The notes under the pieces are model-generated. The model saw only the letters and a program-made list of their open reading frames with translations. It did not search any database and was not told the DNA's origin. Positions 13,501-20,146 of a stretch of DNA of 23,439 bases are shown here, in pieces. A program made the translations under genes and the position numbers. The stretch's first letter is position 1, and every line of letters begins with the position of its first letter. The DNA comes from a virus. Location: positions 1-23,439 of the IMG/VR virus record IMGVR_UViG_3300024262_000253. The stretch is one strand, 5' to 3'.

Positions 13501-14040
13501 ATGGCAAACATACAGAAATATGTCTTGGAAGAGAAGATTAGATTGTTGCATGCTAAGCATCGAGGTAATATCTTAGCAATGTCGGAGGAGTCTAATCTTT
13601 CTATTGAGTATGTAAGGAAGATTGCGAATAAAATTAAGAAGAAGTGTTCACGGGATGTTTCATATCTTATTTCACAGACCTTAATGGAGCATATCTTGGA
13701 GGGTCATAGGCAACGGGTTTCCCATTTAGAAGATTCTTTGAGAAATGTAGACTCATTGTCACCAAAGGGCATTGGATTGAAATTGGCTGTTATAGAGTCC
13801 TTGCGATTGGAAGATGTTGCACTTGTTTCTTTTGCGGAGAAGATGGGTTATACGAATAAGGAACAGGTTCCTAATCAGAAAATAGAGCAGAATATTATTT
13901 ATTTTCCTAATGTAGGTAAGAGGGATGTTGCTATAGCAGACGAAATAGCTAATCTTCCTCCTAGGGAAAGAGAGAGAATAAGGAAGGAATTGGAGAGGAA
14001 GATTGGGAATATAGAGTTGGTAGGAGCAGTGGAAAAATAA
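13501..14040 (+). CDS. HTH protein, candidate small terminase subunit
   Basis: 179 residues. The N-terminal part has a helix-turn-helix look: EEKIRLLHAKHRGNILAMSE, then SNLSIEYVRKIANKIKKK. Long helices follow, as in oligomerising TerS cores, with a C-terminal LPPRERERIRKELERKIG helix. It lies 2 nt before the large terminase gene, the usual TerS place. TerS recognises the packaging site and feeds DNA to the motor. Family-level similarity is weak, so the call leans on position, length and HTH. The start at 13501 overlaps a likely transcription start, which suggests leaderless translation. Confidence 0.65.
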   Translation: MANIQKYVLEEKIRLLHAKHRGNILAMSEESNLSIEYVRKIANKIKKKCSRDVSYLISQTLMEHILEGHRQRVSHLEDSLRNVDSLSPKGIGLKLAVIESLRLEDVALVSFAEKMGYTNKEQVPNQKIEQNIIYFPNVGKRDVAIADEIANLPPRERERIRKELERKIGNIELVGAVEK

Positions 14041-14042
14041 AT

Positions 14043-16007
14043 ATGGGTAGGTATCGTAATATAGATAGGGTGGAGACATATTTAGAATATATGTACAAAT
14101 TGGATTATAAAGAGCGTCCTGTAAGCATACGACGATTTATATGTGAGGATAGATTTTTGGGTAAGTCGACTGCTGGAGGGAAGGCAGTTTATGATGTTTG
14201 GAAGAGAGAGTTAGATAATATTTTTTCTGAGGACAAATGGTATCTTGTGGTATTGACAGGAGCTATCGGGATAGGCAAGACATTTGCAGATATGGTAGGT
14301 ATTGCCTATGTCATGTATAGGATTTTATGTCTAAAAGAACCTTGGAGTTTCTTTGGTTTAGCGTCCGGAAGTAAGATGAGCATAGCATTTTTTAATCTGA
14401 CTAAGACGTTGAGTGCTTCTAAGGGTTATAATCTTTTGCAGTCGTTGATAACAAATTCTTCTTGGTTTGTAGAGCGGGGAAACCTACGAGGGATAAAGGA
14501 GCCTTATTTAGATTTTCCGTTATTTAGATATGTATTAGCTTCTCCGTATGCTTCTGGATTTGGTACGGTGGGAGAAGATGTTATTGTAGCCTCAATGGAC
14601 GAGGTAGACTCTTCTATGGTTTCGGAGAAGGTTAAGATGAAGATATTAAAGGCCTATGAATCTACTGTTCGTAGGTTTATATCTAGGTTTGTTGTGGACG
14701 ACGAATCATTAGGCAAGTTTTTTCTGGTGTCTTCTAAGCAGGATACCATGTCTTTTATTGATACCTTTGTGGAAGAGCATAAGAACTCTGGTAGGATGTA
14801 TGTGGTAGATATCCCTATTTGGGAGGCCAAACCGAATGCTAATTATTGTGGAGATAAGTTTAAGGTGTCTGTAGGAGATGTATATCACCCACCTCAAATA
14901 TTGCATACTCAAGCAGATACAGACTTAGTTATATCTAGTGGTTATGAGATTATAGAAGTTCCAGTAGAATATAGAGAAGACTTTGATATGGATATTGTAG
15001 GGGCTCTACGAGACATAGCAGGCAGGTCGGTAGAGGGTATCAGTAAGTCTAAGCTGTTTCCTTCGGAGAATATAATTAGTGATTGTTATGATCCAGATAA
15101 GGAGAATCCTGTTTCTATGTCTACGATAGAAATAGGATTGAAAGATGATATAGACCTTATGAACTTTTTAGATATGAGTAAGATTACTCTTCCTTTGAAT
15201 GTTCCTAGAGTAATTCATATAGATATAGCCTACGCAGGGGATGGAGATGCTTTGGGTCTAGGAATGTCGGGAATCTGTGGATGGACGAATGTAGATGTAG
15301 AAAAAGAAGAAGGTGTTATAGCAACGCAAAAGGTTCCAGTTGTAGAAACAGATTTTGCTATGCGAATAAAGGCTAGGTCAGGAGACCAAATTCCTTTACA
15401 CAAAGTAAGGCAGTTCATTTTTTCGTTGCGACGTAAGGGCTTCAATATATTAAAGGTTACATCGGATTTGAGGCTAGCATCTGCCGATACGACACAGTTG
15501 TTGGAGCGTGCGGGAATAGATACTGGTTACTTGAGTCTAGATAAGAGTGTGCAGAATTATCTAGATTTTAGGAACTTGGTGTTTGAGGGGCGTTGGGTAT
15601 TTTTCCACTACGGGTACGCTCATTTTGAATTGAAGAACTTGCTGTACGATAGAGTAAAGCAGAAAGTAGACCATCCTGATAAGGTAAAAGATATAGTGCT
15701 TCTAGACGACAGCGGTATCAAAGAAGTCGTTTTGAAGGGGAGTAAAGATTTGTCAGACGGTATTGTGGGTTCTGTCATAGGCATCATAAATGAGAGTGAA
15801 ATACCTGTTGAGGTAGGAGCTATGAGGCAACTTGCTAAGAAGGTGTTGAGCCCCTCGAAGGAAAAGAAGAAAGAATATTGGTGGGTAGATATAGAGGAAT
15901 CTCAAGGTAAAGAAGCGGTTAGTTCTGCCCCATCTAATATGACAAAACAGGAGACCAAGACGTTTTTGAGTATATTGAAGAAGGTCGGTAAAGGGAGAGA
16001 TTTGTGA
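14043..16007 (+). CDS. large terminase subunit (ATPase and nuclease)
   Basis: A 654-residue packaging motor. ATPase domain: Walker A GAIGIGKT (73-80), Walker B VIVASMDEVD (180-189) with the catalytic Glu inside, and coupling motif FFLVSSKQD (226-234). Nuclease domain (RNase H-like): IHIDIAYAGD with Asp394, KVTSDL with Asp475 and LSDGIVGSV with Asp572, the expected acidic triad. It cuts concatemers and pumps DNA through the portal. The genes for HTH/TerS upstream and portal downstream fit, but about 5.3 kb of other genes lie between terminase and portal. It is longer than many TerL proteins, with extra sequence between the domains. Confidence 0.9.
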   Translation: MGRYRNIDRVETYLEYMYKLDYKERPVSIRRFICEDRFLGKSTAGGKAVYDVWKRELDNIFSEDKWYLVVLTGAIGIGKTFADMVGIAYVMYRILCLKEPWSFFGLASGSKMSIAFFNLTKTLSASKGYNLLQSLITNSSWFVERGNLRGIKEPYLDFPLFRYVLASPYASGFGTVGEDVIVASMDEVDSSMVSEKVKMKILKAYESTVRRFISRFVVDDESLGKFFLVSSKQDTMSFIDTFVEEHKNSGRMYVVDIPIWEAKPNANYCGDKFKVSVGDVYHPPQILHTQADTDLVISSGYEIIEVPVEYREDFDMDIVGALRDIAGRSVEGISKSKLFPSENIISDCYDPDKENPVSMSTIEIGLKDDIDLMNFLDMSKITLPLNVPRVIHIDIAYAGDGDALGLGMSGICGWTNVDVEKEEGVIATQKVPVVETDFAMRIKARSGDQIPLHKVRQFIFSLRRKGFNILKVTSDLRLASADTTQLLERAGIDTGYLSLDKSVQNYLDFRNLVFEGRWVFFHYGYAHFELKNLLYDRVKQKVDHPDKVKDIVLLDDSGIKEVVLKGSKDLSDGIVGSVIGIINESEIPVEVGAMRQLAKKVLSPSKEKKKEYWWVDIEESQGKEAVSSAPSNMTKQETKTFLSILKKVGKGRDL

Positions 16008-16025
16008 GTATTTTAGGAATATGTC

Positions 16026-16670
16026 GTGAGAAACGAGCGGTTAGTCATACTGAAGGATTTATTTTTGGAGTATCAAAAGAATCCTTGTTTAAGTACGTTT
16101 GAGAGTATTTTGAAACGTGTAGACAATTTTATTCTATATGTGGTGAAGAACCTAAAGCGGTCTCGATATTACTTGAACACGGTTGGTACGGGAGAGTTGT
16201 ATCAAGTAGGAGTGATAGGAATTTACGATGCTATCAATAGTTTTAAGCCCGAATATAATTGTTCTATGATTCCTGCTAGAATGAAGATTTGCATACGAAA
16301 AGCTATAACAAAATCTTATTGTTGCTATAAGAAGGAAATGGTTGTAGTAGAGCCTCGCGATTCAGAATATAATGACATCTTGGGTCTATATTTTGACTCT
16401 TCTGAAGATGGGGTTTGTGAAAGGGATGAAGTAGATTTGGTAGTTAGACATATAGGTAGGTTATTGGCTGTAGATATTCTTTCTGAGGAAGATATGTTTC
16501 TAATTAGAGAAAGGATATTGCTAGGAAAGCCTCTGCATGTTCTGGCTGAAGTCTTAGGAGTTCGGGGTCAAACAATACTCAATAGAACTAAGAAATTGAA
16601 GAATCGAATTTTATCTTCTATATCTGCAGAACAGTTTGATATGGAGTTTAGAAAGATTAGAAGGCGGTGA
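16026..16670 (+). CDS. sigma70-like factor (late arm)
   Basis: 214 residues from a GTG start with AGGA 7 nt upstream. The region-2-like part is VDNFILYVVKNLKRSRYYLNT, then GELYQVGVIGIYDAINSFKPEYN, which matches the sigma DLxQEGxxGLxxAxxxF(D/K)P pattern, then ARMKICIRKAI. The region-4-like HTH is near the C-terminus: EDMFLIRERILLGKPLHVLAEVLGV followed by RGQTILNRTKKLKNRIL. Both halves are shorter than in full sigma factors. It probably directs host polymerase to phage promoters, perhaps late ones. It directly follows the large terminase gene. Confidence 0.75.
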   Translation: MRNERLVILKDLFLEYQKNPCLSTFESILKRVDNFILYVVKNLKRSRYYLNTVGTGELYQVGVIGIYDAINSFKPEYNCSMIPARMKICIRKAITKSYCCYKKEMVVVEPRDSEYNDILGLYFDSSEDGVCERDEVDLVVRHIGRLLAVDILSEEDMFLIRERILLGKPLHVLAEVLGVRGQTILNRTKKLKNRILSSISAEQFDMEFRKIRRR

Positions 16671-16758
16671 GAATAAATAATAATAGTATCTAAATTATAG
16701 GAGGAAAAGACGATAATAAGAATATAGAAGGTACTGTAAAGATATAGGTGAAGGACTC

Positions 16759-16953
16759 ATGAAGGTTAGAGTAGGTGATAAGATATACGATGGTGAGAAG
16801 GAACCTGTTATGGTGCTCTTGACGACGCAGGATAAGTGTAATATATCGAACATGTCTAAGGATGACCATAGGTATTGTCAGTATCCAGAGGACTGGACAA
16901 GGGAAAACATATGGTGTTGGTTGGCTCAAGAGCAAGAGATAATGTCTCAATAA
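16759..16953 (+). CDS. small conserved phage protein
   Basis: 64 residues (MKVRVGDKIYDGEKEP...). A beta-rich first half with VGDKIYDGEKEPVMVLLT is followed by an acidic segment with NISNM and CQYPEDW, and a Trp-rich helix ends the protein. It resembles small conserved hypothetical proteins seen in many tailed phages. The function is unknown. AAGGA lies 5 nt before the ATG. It still has the AT-rich codon use of the phage core and sits just before the compositional change at about 16.98 kb. Confidence 0.65.
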   Translation: MKVRVGDKIYDGEKEPVMVLLTTQDKCNISNMSKDDHRYCQYPEDWTRENIWCWLAQEQEIMSQ

Positions 16954-16985
16954 ACGACGAACTGTGAAGCAAAAGGGACAGAATG

Positions 16986-17264
16986 ATGGTTACTAATGAA
17001 GAATTTGAAAGAATGAAAGAAGAGCGGGACGAACTCAAGAACCAGCTTGACATCGAGCGGATAGGCCACCGTGACCAAATAAGAAAGTTAGAGGCCGAAC
17101 TCGCCGCCGAAAGTATTAGCACCCACAATTCTGCCGTTGAAATAGATGAACTTAAAGACATATTAGAGAGCTTGGTTGATATTCAAAACGGCCCGCCACT
17201 AATAAGAGCCACAGACAAATGGAATGAAATAATGACCAAAGCATATAAATTGTTAGGTAGGTAA
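16986..17264 (+). CDS. coiled-coil protein, first gene of the inserted cassette
   Basis: 92 residues; residues 1-60 are a clear coiled coil (EEFERMKEERDELKNQLD, then DQIRKLEAELAAES). A short globular tail contains GPPLIRATDKWNEIM. The second of two adjacent ATGs (16986) is preferred because the upstream string GGGACAGAATGATG matches the ribosome region of the genes at 12758 and 20164, where the equivalent second position is the start. From here GC content rises and codons such as GCC, GAC and CTT become common, unlike the terminase gene. Not recognised. Confidence 0.65.
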   Translation: MVTNEEFERMKEERDELKNQLDIERIGHRDQIRKLEAELAAESISTHNSAVEIDELKDILESLVDIQNGPPLIRATDKWNEIMTKAYKLLGR

Positions 17265-17299
17265 TTTTTAGCCAAAATGGCAGAAACGGAGCGTGAGTT

Positions 17300-17449
17300 A
17301 TGAGCCTTAATAGTTGTGAACACGATGAAGGCATAATGGTGTTTGATAGTATCAAGTGTCCTTATTGTGAGTTGCAGACCGAAAAAGAAGATTTAGAAAA
17401 TAATCTTAGCGGGTTGCAGGCCGAGATTGATAGAGTTGAATCTAATTAG
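17300..17449 (+). CDS. 49-residue zinc-finger/coiled-coil mini-protein
   Basis: A short ORF, MSLNSCEHDEGIM..., with a CPYC knuckle at residues 20-23 and further Cys6/His8 upstream, which together could bind one zinc. An amphipathic helix LQTEKEDLENNLSGLQAEID follows. GGAG lies 9 nt before the ATG, and codon use matches the cassette. It overlaps no other supported gene except for a short stretch upstream of the lipoprotein start. Function unknown. Confidence 0.55.
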   Translation: MSLNSCEHDEGIMVFDSIKCPYCELQTEKEDLENNLSGLQAEIDRVESN

Positions 17450-17474
17450 CCCAGACGGGCAGGACGGAGTTGTT

Positions 17475-17726
17475 ATGAAAAAGAGAATGGTATTGTTGGT
17501 AGTGGTATTGGCACTTGTTGTGTCAATGGTAGGTTGTCGAGGGGTTGTCTTAAATGCAAAGTATTCTGATCTACTTGACAGAACGGCAGCGGTGTCGGCG
17601 GAAATGGCAAACAGGGCTAATGAAGACAAGCTGTCGGCGGATGACATGAAATCGGCTTTGACTTTGCAGGCAAAGACGTGGCAGTTGTTTCAGGACGCAC
17701 GGGACGGTAAAGGGGGTGATGAATAA
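17475..17726 (+). CDS. small phage lipoprotein
   Basis: 83 residues from the ATG at 17475 (MKKRMVLLVVVLALVVSMVGCRG...). A classic lipoprotein signal peptide ends in the lipobox SMVGC, so Cys21 should be lipidated and the mature 63-residue, mostly helical protein anchored to a membrane. A longer reading from 17427 would bury the signal and is rejected. The stop overlaps the next start as TAATG. Possible roles are an outer-membrane spanin-like lysis factor or superinfection exclusion. The sequence does not decide; it lacks the Pro-rich character of lambda Rz1. Confidence 0.7.
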   Translation: MKKRMVLLVVVLALVVSMVGCRGVVLNAKYSDLLDRTAAVSAEMANRANEDKLSADDMKSALTLQAKTWQLFQDARDGKGGDE

Positions 17727-18064
17727 TGCCGAAAAAAATAATGACAATTGAAGAGCTGACGGCGAAGTTGCCAGAGGAATTTCATCCAGTAGCGGCAAAG
17801 TATGGGCCTGTGTTGCTTGATATGGCAGTAGATGAACTGTGGAATTGGTTAGAGTTGATGGTTATGGGAAAAATTGTGGTAGCATATCAAGTATTAATAA
17901 GTCGAATGCCTAATAGCGATTTGCTTGCGGAGCTTGACAAGTTAAATGTGGACTGGGAAAAAGAGAACAAGGCCAATGCACAGAGACTTGATTTGCAACG
18001 GAATGCGTTATTTGCAATTCTTCGTGTGGTGTTACAGATGGTTTTAGCCCTGGTGGGTCTTTAA
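17726..18064 (+). CDS. protein with C-terminal hydrophobic tail
   Basis: 112 residues, translationally coupled to the lipoprotein gene (TAATG). The N-terminal half is soluble and helical (IEELTAKLPEEFHPVAAKYG), a central hydrophobic helix is around residues 38-60 (LWNWLELMVMGKIVVAYQVL), and the last 20 residues (ALFAILRVVLQMVLALVGL) look membrane-inserting. It sits between lipoprotein and holin-like genes, so a lysis-related membrane role is possible. Not recognised. Confidence 0.65.
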   Translation: MPKKIMTIEELTAKLPEEFHPVAAKYGPVLLDMAVDELWNWLELMVMGKIVVAYQVLISRMPNSDLLAELDKLNVDWEKENKANAQRLDLQRNALFAILRVVLQMVLALVGL

Positions 18065-18104
18065 TGCCTGGGTGGCCTGGAAACTTATTTTAAGGATGTA
18101 TTTT

Positions 18105-18344
18105 GTGGATAAAAAAGAAGTGATTAAATTGCTGGCCGGAACAGTTGCCAGAGGCTTGATGTGGGGAATAGCAACCTTGTCAGCTTATCTTGGAACCGAG
18201 ACATTAGATGAAGATACGACCGGCAAGCTGGCTTATTTTCTAACAAGTGTGGCTGTTGCGATTATTGCAACAATCTGGTCGAAAAAGAAAGACACAAAGC
18301 TGGCGGCAGCAGAACCGAAAAACGAGACCAATGACAAGCTCTGA
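18105..18344 (+). CDS. holin-like two-pass membrane protein
   Basis: 79 residues from GTG 18105, chosen because AAGGA lies 9 nt upstream; a longer frame from GTG 18072 has no ribosome site. There are two hydrophobic helices: AGTVARGLMWGIATLSAYLG (about 9-28) and LAYFLTSVAVAIIATIW (about 40-56). A short acidic turn separates them, and a strongly charged C-terminal tail (KKKDTKLAAAEPKNE) follows. This is the layout of class II phage holins, which form membrane holes for lysis. The candidate spanin pair lies 1 kb downstream, but no endolysin is visible. Confidence 0.65.
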   Translation: MDKKEVIKLLAGTVARGLMWGIATLSAYLGTETLDEDTTGKLAYFLTSVAVAIIATIWSKKKDTKLAAAEPKNETNDKL

Positions 18345-18356
18345 GAGAGCGAGAGA

Positions 18357-18489
18357 ATAACCATCGGCGGCGTGGCAGCGTCGGGCGTAAGAGCGATTAG
18401 TTCAGAACTATGTAACTGCTTGAAAGAGATGTGTAATATACTGTCTAATTTATTACTGGGTGCCGGGTGGGGAATCCGGCCCGATGGTT
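18357..18489 (+). ncRNA. structured leader RNA element, copy 2
   Basis: The second copy of the 12603-12737 element, 133 nt long. The closing 9-bp stem (18359-18367 with 18481-18489) and the 3' hairpin GCCGG/CCGGC with loop GUGGGGAAU (18462-18480) are base-identical to copy 1. The 5' conserved block differs only by three transitions. The middle is unrelated to copy 1. It begins 12 nt after the holin-like gene and runs straight into UAUAUGAAAGGA, the ribosome site of the next gene. Conservation of the ends with a divergent interior points to selection on RNA structure. Confidence 0.7.
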
Positions 18490-18513
18490 TATATGAAAGG
18501 AAAAAAGATAGAT

Positions 18514-18759
18514 ATGTGTATTCAAATAGCTTGCGAAAACAATGGTCATTTCTGTGACGCAATGAGGAACATGCTTATAGCTTCCGAGATAGCCATGGAA
18601 CCTTTTACTGTGTATCGGCCAAAGTTGTATCCTGATGGAAACCAGTGGTGTGTCTTATTGGGAGACAATTTACAGTCCGGCCTTTGTGGTTTCGGAGATA
18701 CCCCACGATTAGCTGTTGAAGACTTCAATAGAAATTTTAATCTTCAAACGCTTAAATAA
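18514..18759 (+). CDS. small conserved phage protein with the YPDGNQWC motif
   Basis: 81 residues from the ATG at 18514, which follows a GAAAGGA site supplied at the end of the RNA element. The second half contains RPKLYPDGNQWCVLLGDNLQ and SGLCGFGDTPRLAVEDFNRN. This recurrent sequence type is seen in many small hypothetical proteins of tailed phages and resembles the compact HicB-like fold in layout. The function is unknown. In-frame ATGs at 18484 and 18493 lie within or at the edge of the RNA stem and are less likely starts. Confidence 0.7.
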   Translation: MCIQIACENNGHFCDAMRNMLIASEIAMEPFTVYRPKLYPDGNQWCVLLGDNLQSGLCGFGDTPRLAVEDFNRNFNLQTLK

Positions 18760-18789
18760 TCATTGACGTTTCATCGCGTCCCGGTTATT
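18755..18789 (+). promoter_or_regulatory. short hairpin leader before the 156-residue gene
   Basis: AATAA (18755-18759) pairs with TTATT (18785-18789), and GACG (18765-18768) with CGTC (18777-18780). The outer stem ends directly at TTGAAAGGA. It is weaker than the other cassette leaders but has the same layout. Confidence 0.35.
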
Positions 18790-18802
18790 TGAAAGGATAA
18801 AG

Positions 18803-19273
18803 ATGAGTTTATATAATATAATAAATGGGATAAATCAAGCGACATTTTGGCTGTTACCAATGTTAGGAAAGCACTCTGATGAATACCCCCGTTTTCGCGA
18901 CTGTTTTGCTGGAAAAGCCACAAATAACGAAAAGGAATTTGACCAATTTGGCATTCCTAAAAAGAAATTCAATCCACGAGACAAGTTTATTACAATCTAC
19001 ACGAGAACAGGAGGTGCAAACAGAGAGGATTATGTAGAAGATAATAAAAAATTAACAGAAATGCCGGAATACGTTATTGATTATGATGACGATTTTGATA
19101 CCACATTTGCCTATTGGGTATTCAAAGTTCCACCAGAGTTTGAAAATGATTATGATATTTTAACAAACCCAGAAAACCCAAAAACTATTAAGGATACAAG
19201 TGAAGCATACAAACGAAAAGTTTTGGGCGTTTATCCTAAACTTATGGACAAACTAAAGGAACATCTTTATTGA
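18803..19273 (+). CDS. conserved hypothetical phage protein
   Basis: 156 residues, soluble. The opening MSLYNIINGINQATFWLLPMLG leads into HSDEYPRFRDCF, then DKFITIYTRTGGANREDY, YVIDYDDDFDTTFAYWVFKVP and a helical C-terminus ending KLKEHLY. I recall similar hypothetical proteins from other phages and metagenomes (opening SLYN.ING.N, then YTR.GG.NR and DYDDDFD), but none with a known role. A GAAAGGA site 7 nt ahead of the ATG supports the start. Composition fits the cassette. Confidence 0.7.
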   Translation: MSLYNIINGINQATFWLLPMLGKHSDEYPRFRDCFAGKATNNEKEFDQFGIPKKKFNPRDKFITIYTRTGGANREDYVEDNKKLTEMPEYVIDYDDDFDTTFAYWVFKVPPEFENDYDILTNPENPKTIKDTSEAYKRKVLGVYPKLMDKLKEHLY

Positions 19274-19274
19274 C

Positions 19275-19321
19275 CGATGGCAGGCGTCCCTAAAAGGGCC
19301 TGGCTTGCCGTCGATATTTTT
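19275..19321 (+). promoter_or_regulatory. GC-rich hairpin with U-run before the i-spanin-like gene
   Basis: CGATGGCA (19275-19282) pairs with TGCCGTCG (19306-19313), 8 bp with one T-G. An inner CCCT/AGGG hairpin lies near 19287-19297. The stem is followed by ATATTTTT and then TGAAAGGA. It could be a weak terminator for the upstream gene and a leader hairpin for the next, or either alone. Confidence 0.45.
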
Positions 19322-19335
19322 GAAAGGAAAAAGAA

Positions 19336-19587
19336 ATGAAAATCTTATCAATAATCGGTTCACTTATCACCGGAGTGGTCTTGATCCTCCAGTGGTATTT
19401 TTCAGACGATAGAACAAAAATGAGGAAGTATAAAGGCAATGAAAAAGAAAAAGAAATCTTCAAACAACGGTTTGTTTGTGCGTATGAGTATGCGCTGGAC
19501 GGCGATAAGGAGGGGCGGGATCATTATCTTAGGCTTGCTCGTGATGATTTTAGGAGTAAGCTGCGAAAGGCCCGTGCGTTACGTTGA
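19336..19587 (+). CDS. candidate inner-membrane spanin (Rz-like)
   Basis: 83 residues with one N-terminal membrane helix (MKILSIIGSLITGVVLILQW) and a charged, helical remainder (KGNEKEKEIFKQRF... YLRLARDDFRSKLRKARAL). The topology fits an i-spanin, and an ORF with a lipobox overlaps it in another frame, the hallmark of Rz/Rz1 pairs. It is shorter than lambda Rz (153 residues). A GAAAGGA site precedes the ATG. Spanins fuse inner and outer membranes at the end of lysis of Gram-negative hosts. Confidence 0.55.
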   Translation: MKILSIIGSLITGVVLILQWYFSDDRTKMRKYKGNEKEKEIFKQRFVCAYEYALDGDKEGRDHYLRLARDDFRSKLRKARALR

Positions 19588-19651
19588 CAAGAACACAGAG
19601 TGGCATATTCCTCAAGACCCGATACAGGGAATAATGGGAATCCCAAATTAG
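19484..19651 (+). CDS. candidate outer-membrane spanin lipoprotein (Rz1-like), overlapping frame
   Basis: From ATG 19484 this is a 55-residue protein starting MSMRWTAIRRGGIIILGLLV. It has a basic n-region and a hydrophobic core, and the lipobox LGVSC puts lipidated Cys at residue 27. The mature tail (CERPVRYVDKNTEW..., then IPQDPIQGIMGIPN) has several prolines, as o-spanins do. It lies +1 relative to the upstream gene and extends 64 nt past its stop. An earlier ATG at 19439 adds a KKKKKSSNN stretch and makes the signal region unusually long. No clear ribosome site is seen, so coupling to the overlapping gene is assumed. Confidence 0.5.
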   Translation: MSMRWTAIRRGGIIILGLLVMILGVSCERPVRYVDKNTEWHIPQDPIQGIMGIPN

Positions 19652-19766
19652 CCTTAATGGCCAACAAATCCATCTGGGCTTATTTAACTCCGAGATCGAA
19701 TCCGCAAGGGTTTATGACGCTAAATCGTTAGAGCTTTTTGGTGAGTACGCAAACATTAATTTCTAA
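19635..19766 (+). pseudogene. remnant of an AP2-domain (HNH-type homing endonuclease) gene
   Basis: Translated in the frame ending at the TAA at 19764, the DNA reads WESQISLNGQQIHLGLFN then SEIESARVYDAKSLELFGEY and ANINF. That is a nearly complete AP2 DNA-binding domain end (IHLGxFxxExEAARAYDxxAxxxFGEFAxLNF in family form). An in-frame TAA at 19632 cuts it off upstream, and no HNH part or start codon is present. AP2 domains with this ending are typical of phage HNH homing endonucleases. The 5' part of the remnant overlaps the tail of the o-spanin-like frame. Confidence 0.65.
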
Positions 19767-19778
19767 ACAGGAGTTATT

Positions 19779-19985
19779 ATGGATGTTAAAGCGATAATAA
19801 GAGAGTACCTTGAGGACAATGGGTTCGATGGGTTGTGCGGTGATCAGTGTGGCTGCAAGATTGACGACTTGGCTCCTTGTGACGGATGCCACAGCATATC
19901 TGAATGTGTGCCGGGTTATCTTGTCACCGAAACACGAAACGGGAAGTATTGGGGTTGGCATATAAGCTCTAAAAAACCTGAATAG
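19779..19985 (+). CDS. small Cys-rich phage protein
   Basis: 68 residues. After a helical start (DVKAIIREYLEDNGFDGL) it carries CGDQCGCKIDDLAPCDGC and SECVPGYL, with seven Cys residues in a compact block likely to bind zinc. Similar small proteins with CxxxCGCxxDDLxPC and CxPGY occur in many tailed phages without known function. AGGAG lies 6 nt before the ATG. Confidence 0.75.
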   Translation: MDVKAIIREYLEDNGFDGLCGDQCGCKIDDLAPCDGCHSISECVPGYLVTETRNGKYWGWHISSKKPE

Positions 19986-20034
19986 AAAACGAACGATGGA
20001 CGCTAACGGCGATATTTGCATAAATATAAACCGT

Positions 20035-20146
20035 ATAACGATCCGGGATTAGATATCGGAGATGCTATCGGATTGGGCAGGTGGTGGCTGGATGAGGTTT
20101 AGAGTGATCGATGAGATAGGGACCGAGGGGCTACTAATCCCGTTAT
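20035..20146 (+). promoter_or_regulatory. third structured leader, before the YopX-family gene
   Basis: A long-range stem: ATAAC (20035-20039) with GTTAT (20142-20146), and GGGATTAG (20045-20052) with CTAATCCC (20134-20141), 13 bp in all with a 5-nt bulge GATCC on the 5' side. It encloses about 80 nt and ends 3 nt before GAAAGGA. Its sequence is unrelated to the 12.6/18.4-kb element but the placement is the same. One frame through it (RRYLHKYKPYNDPG... ending WWLDEV) is open for about 30 codons, so a decayed gene is an alternative reading. Confidence 0.5.

Noticed and set aside
19583-19610. TTGACA followed 16 nt later by TATTCC looked like a promoter.
   Set aside because: It lies in the spanin coding overlap, the -10 is poor and nothing downstream needs it.
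19986-20090. A 30-codon open frame (… WWLDEV) in the YopX leader.
   Set aside because: No start codon with a ribosome site and no recognised family; kept only as an alternative reading of the leader.
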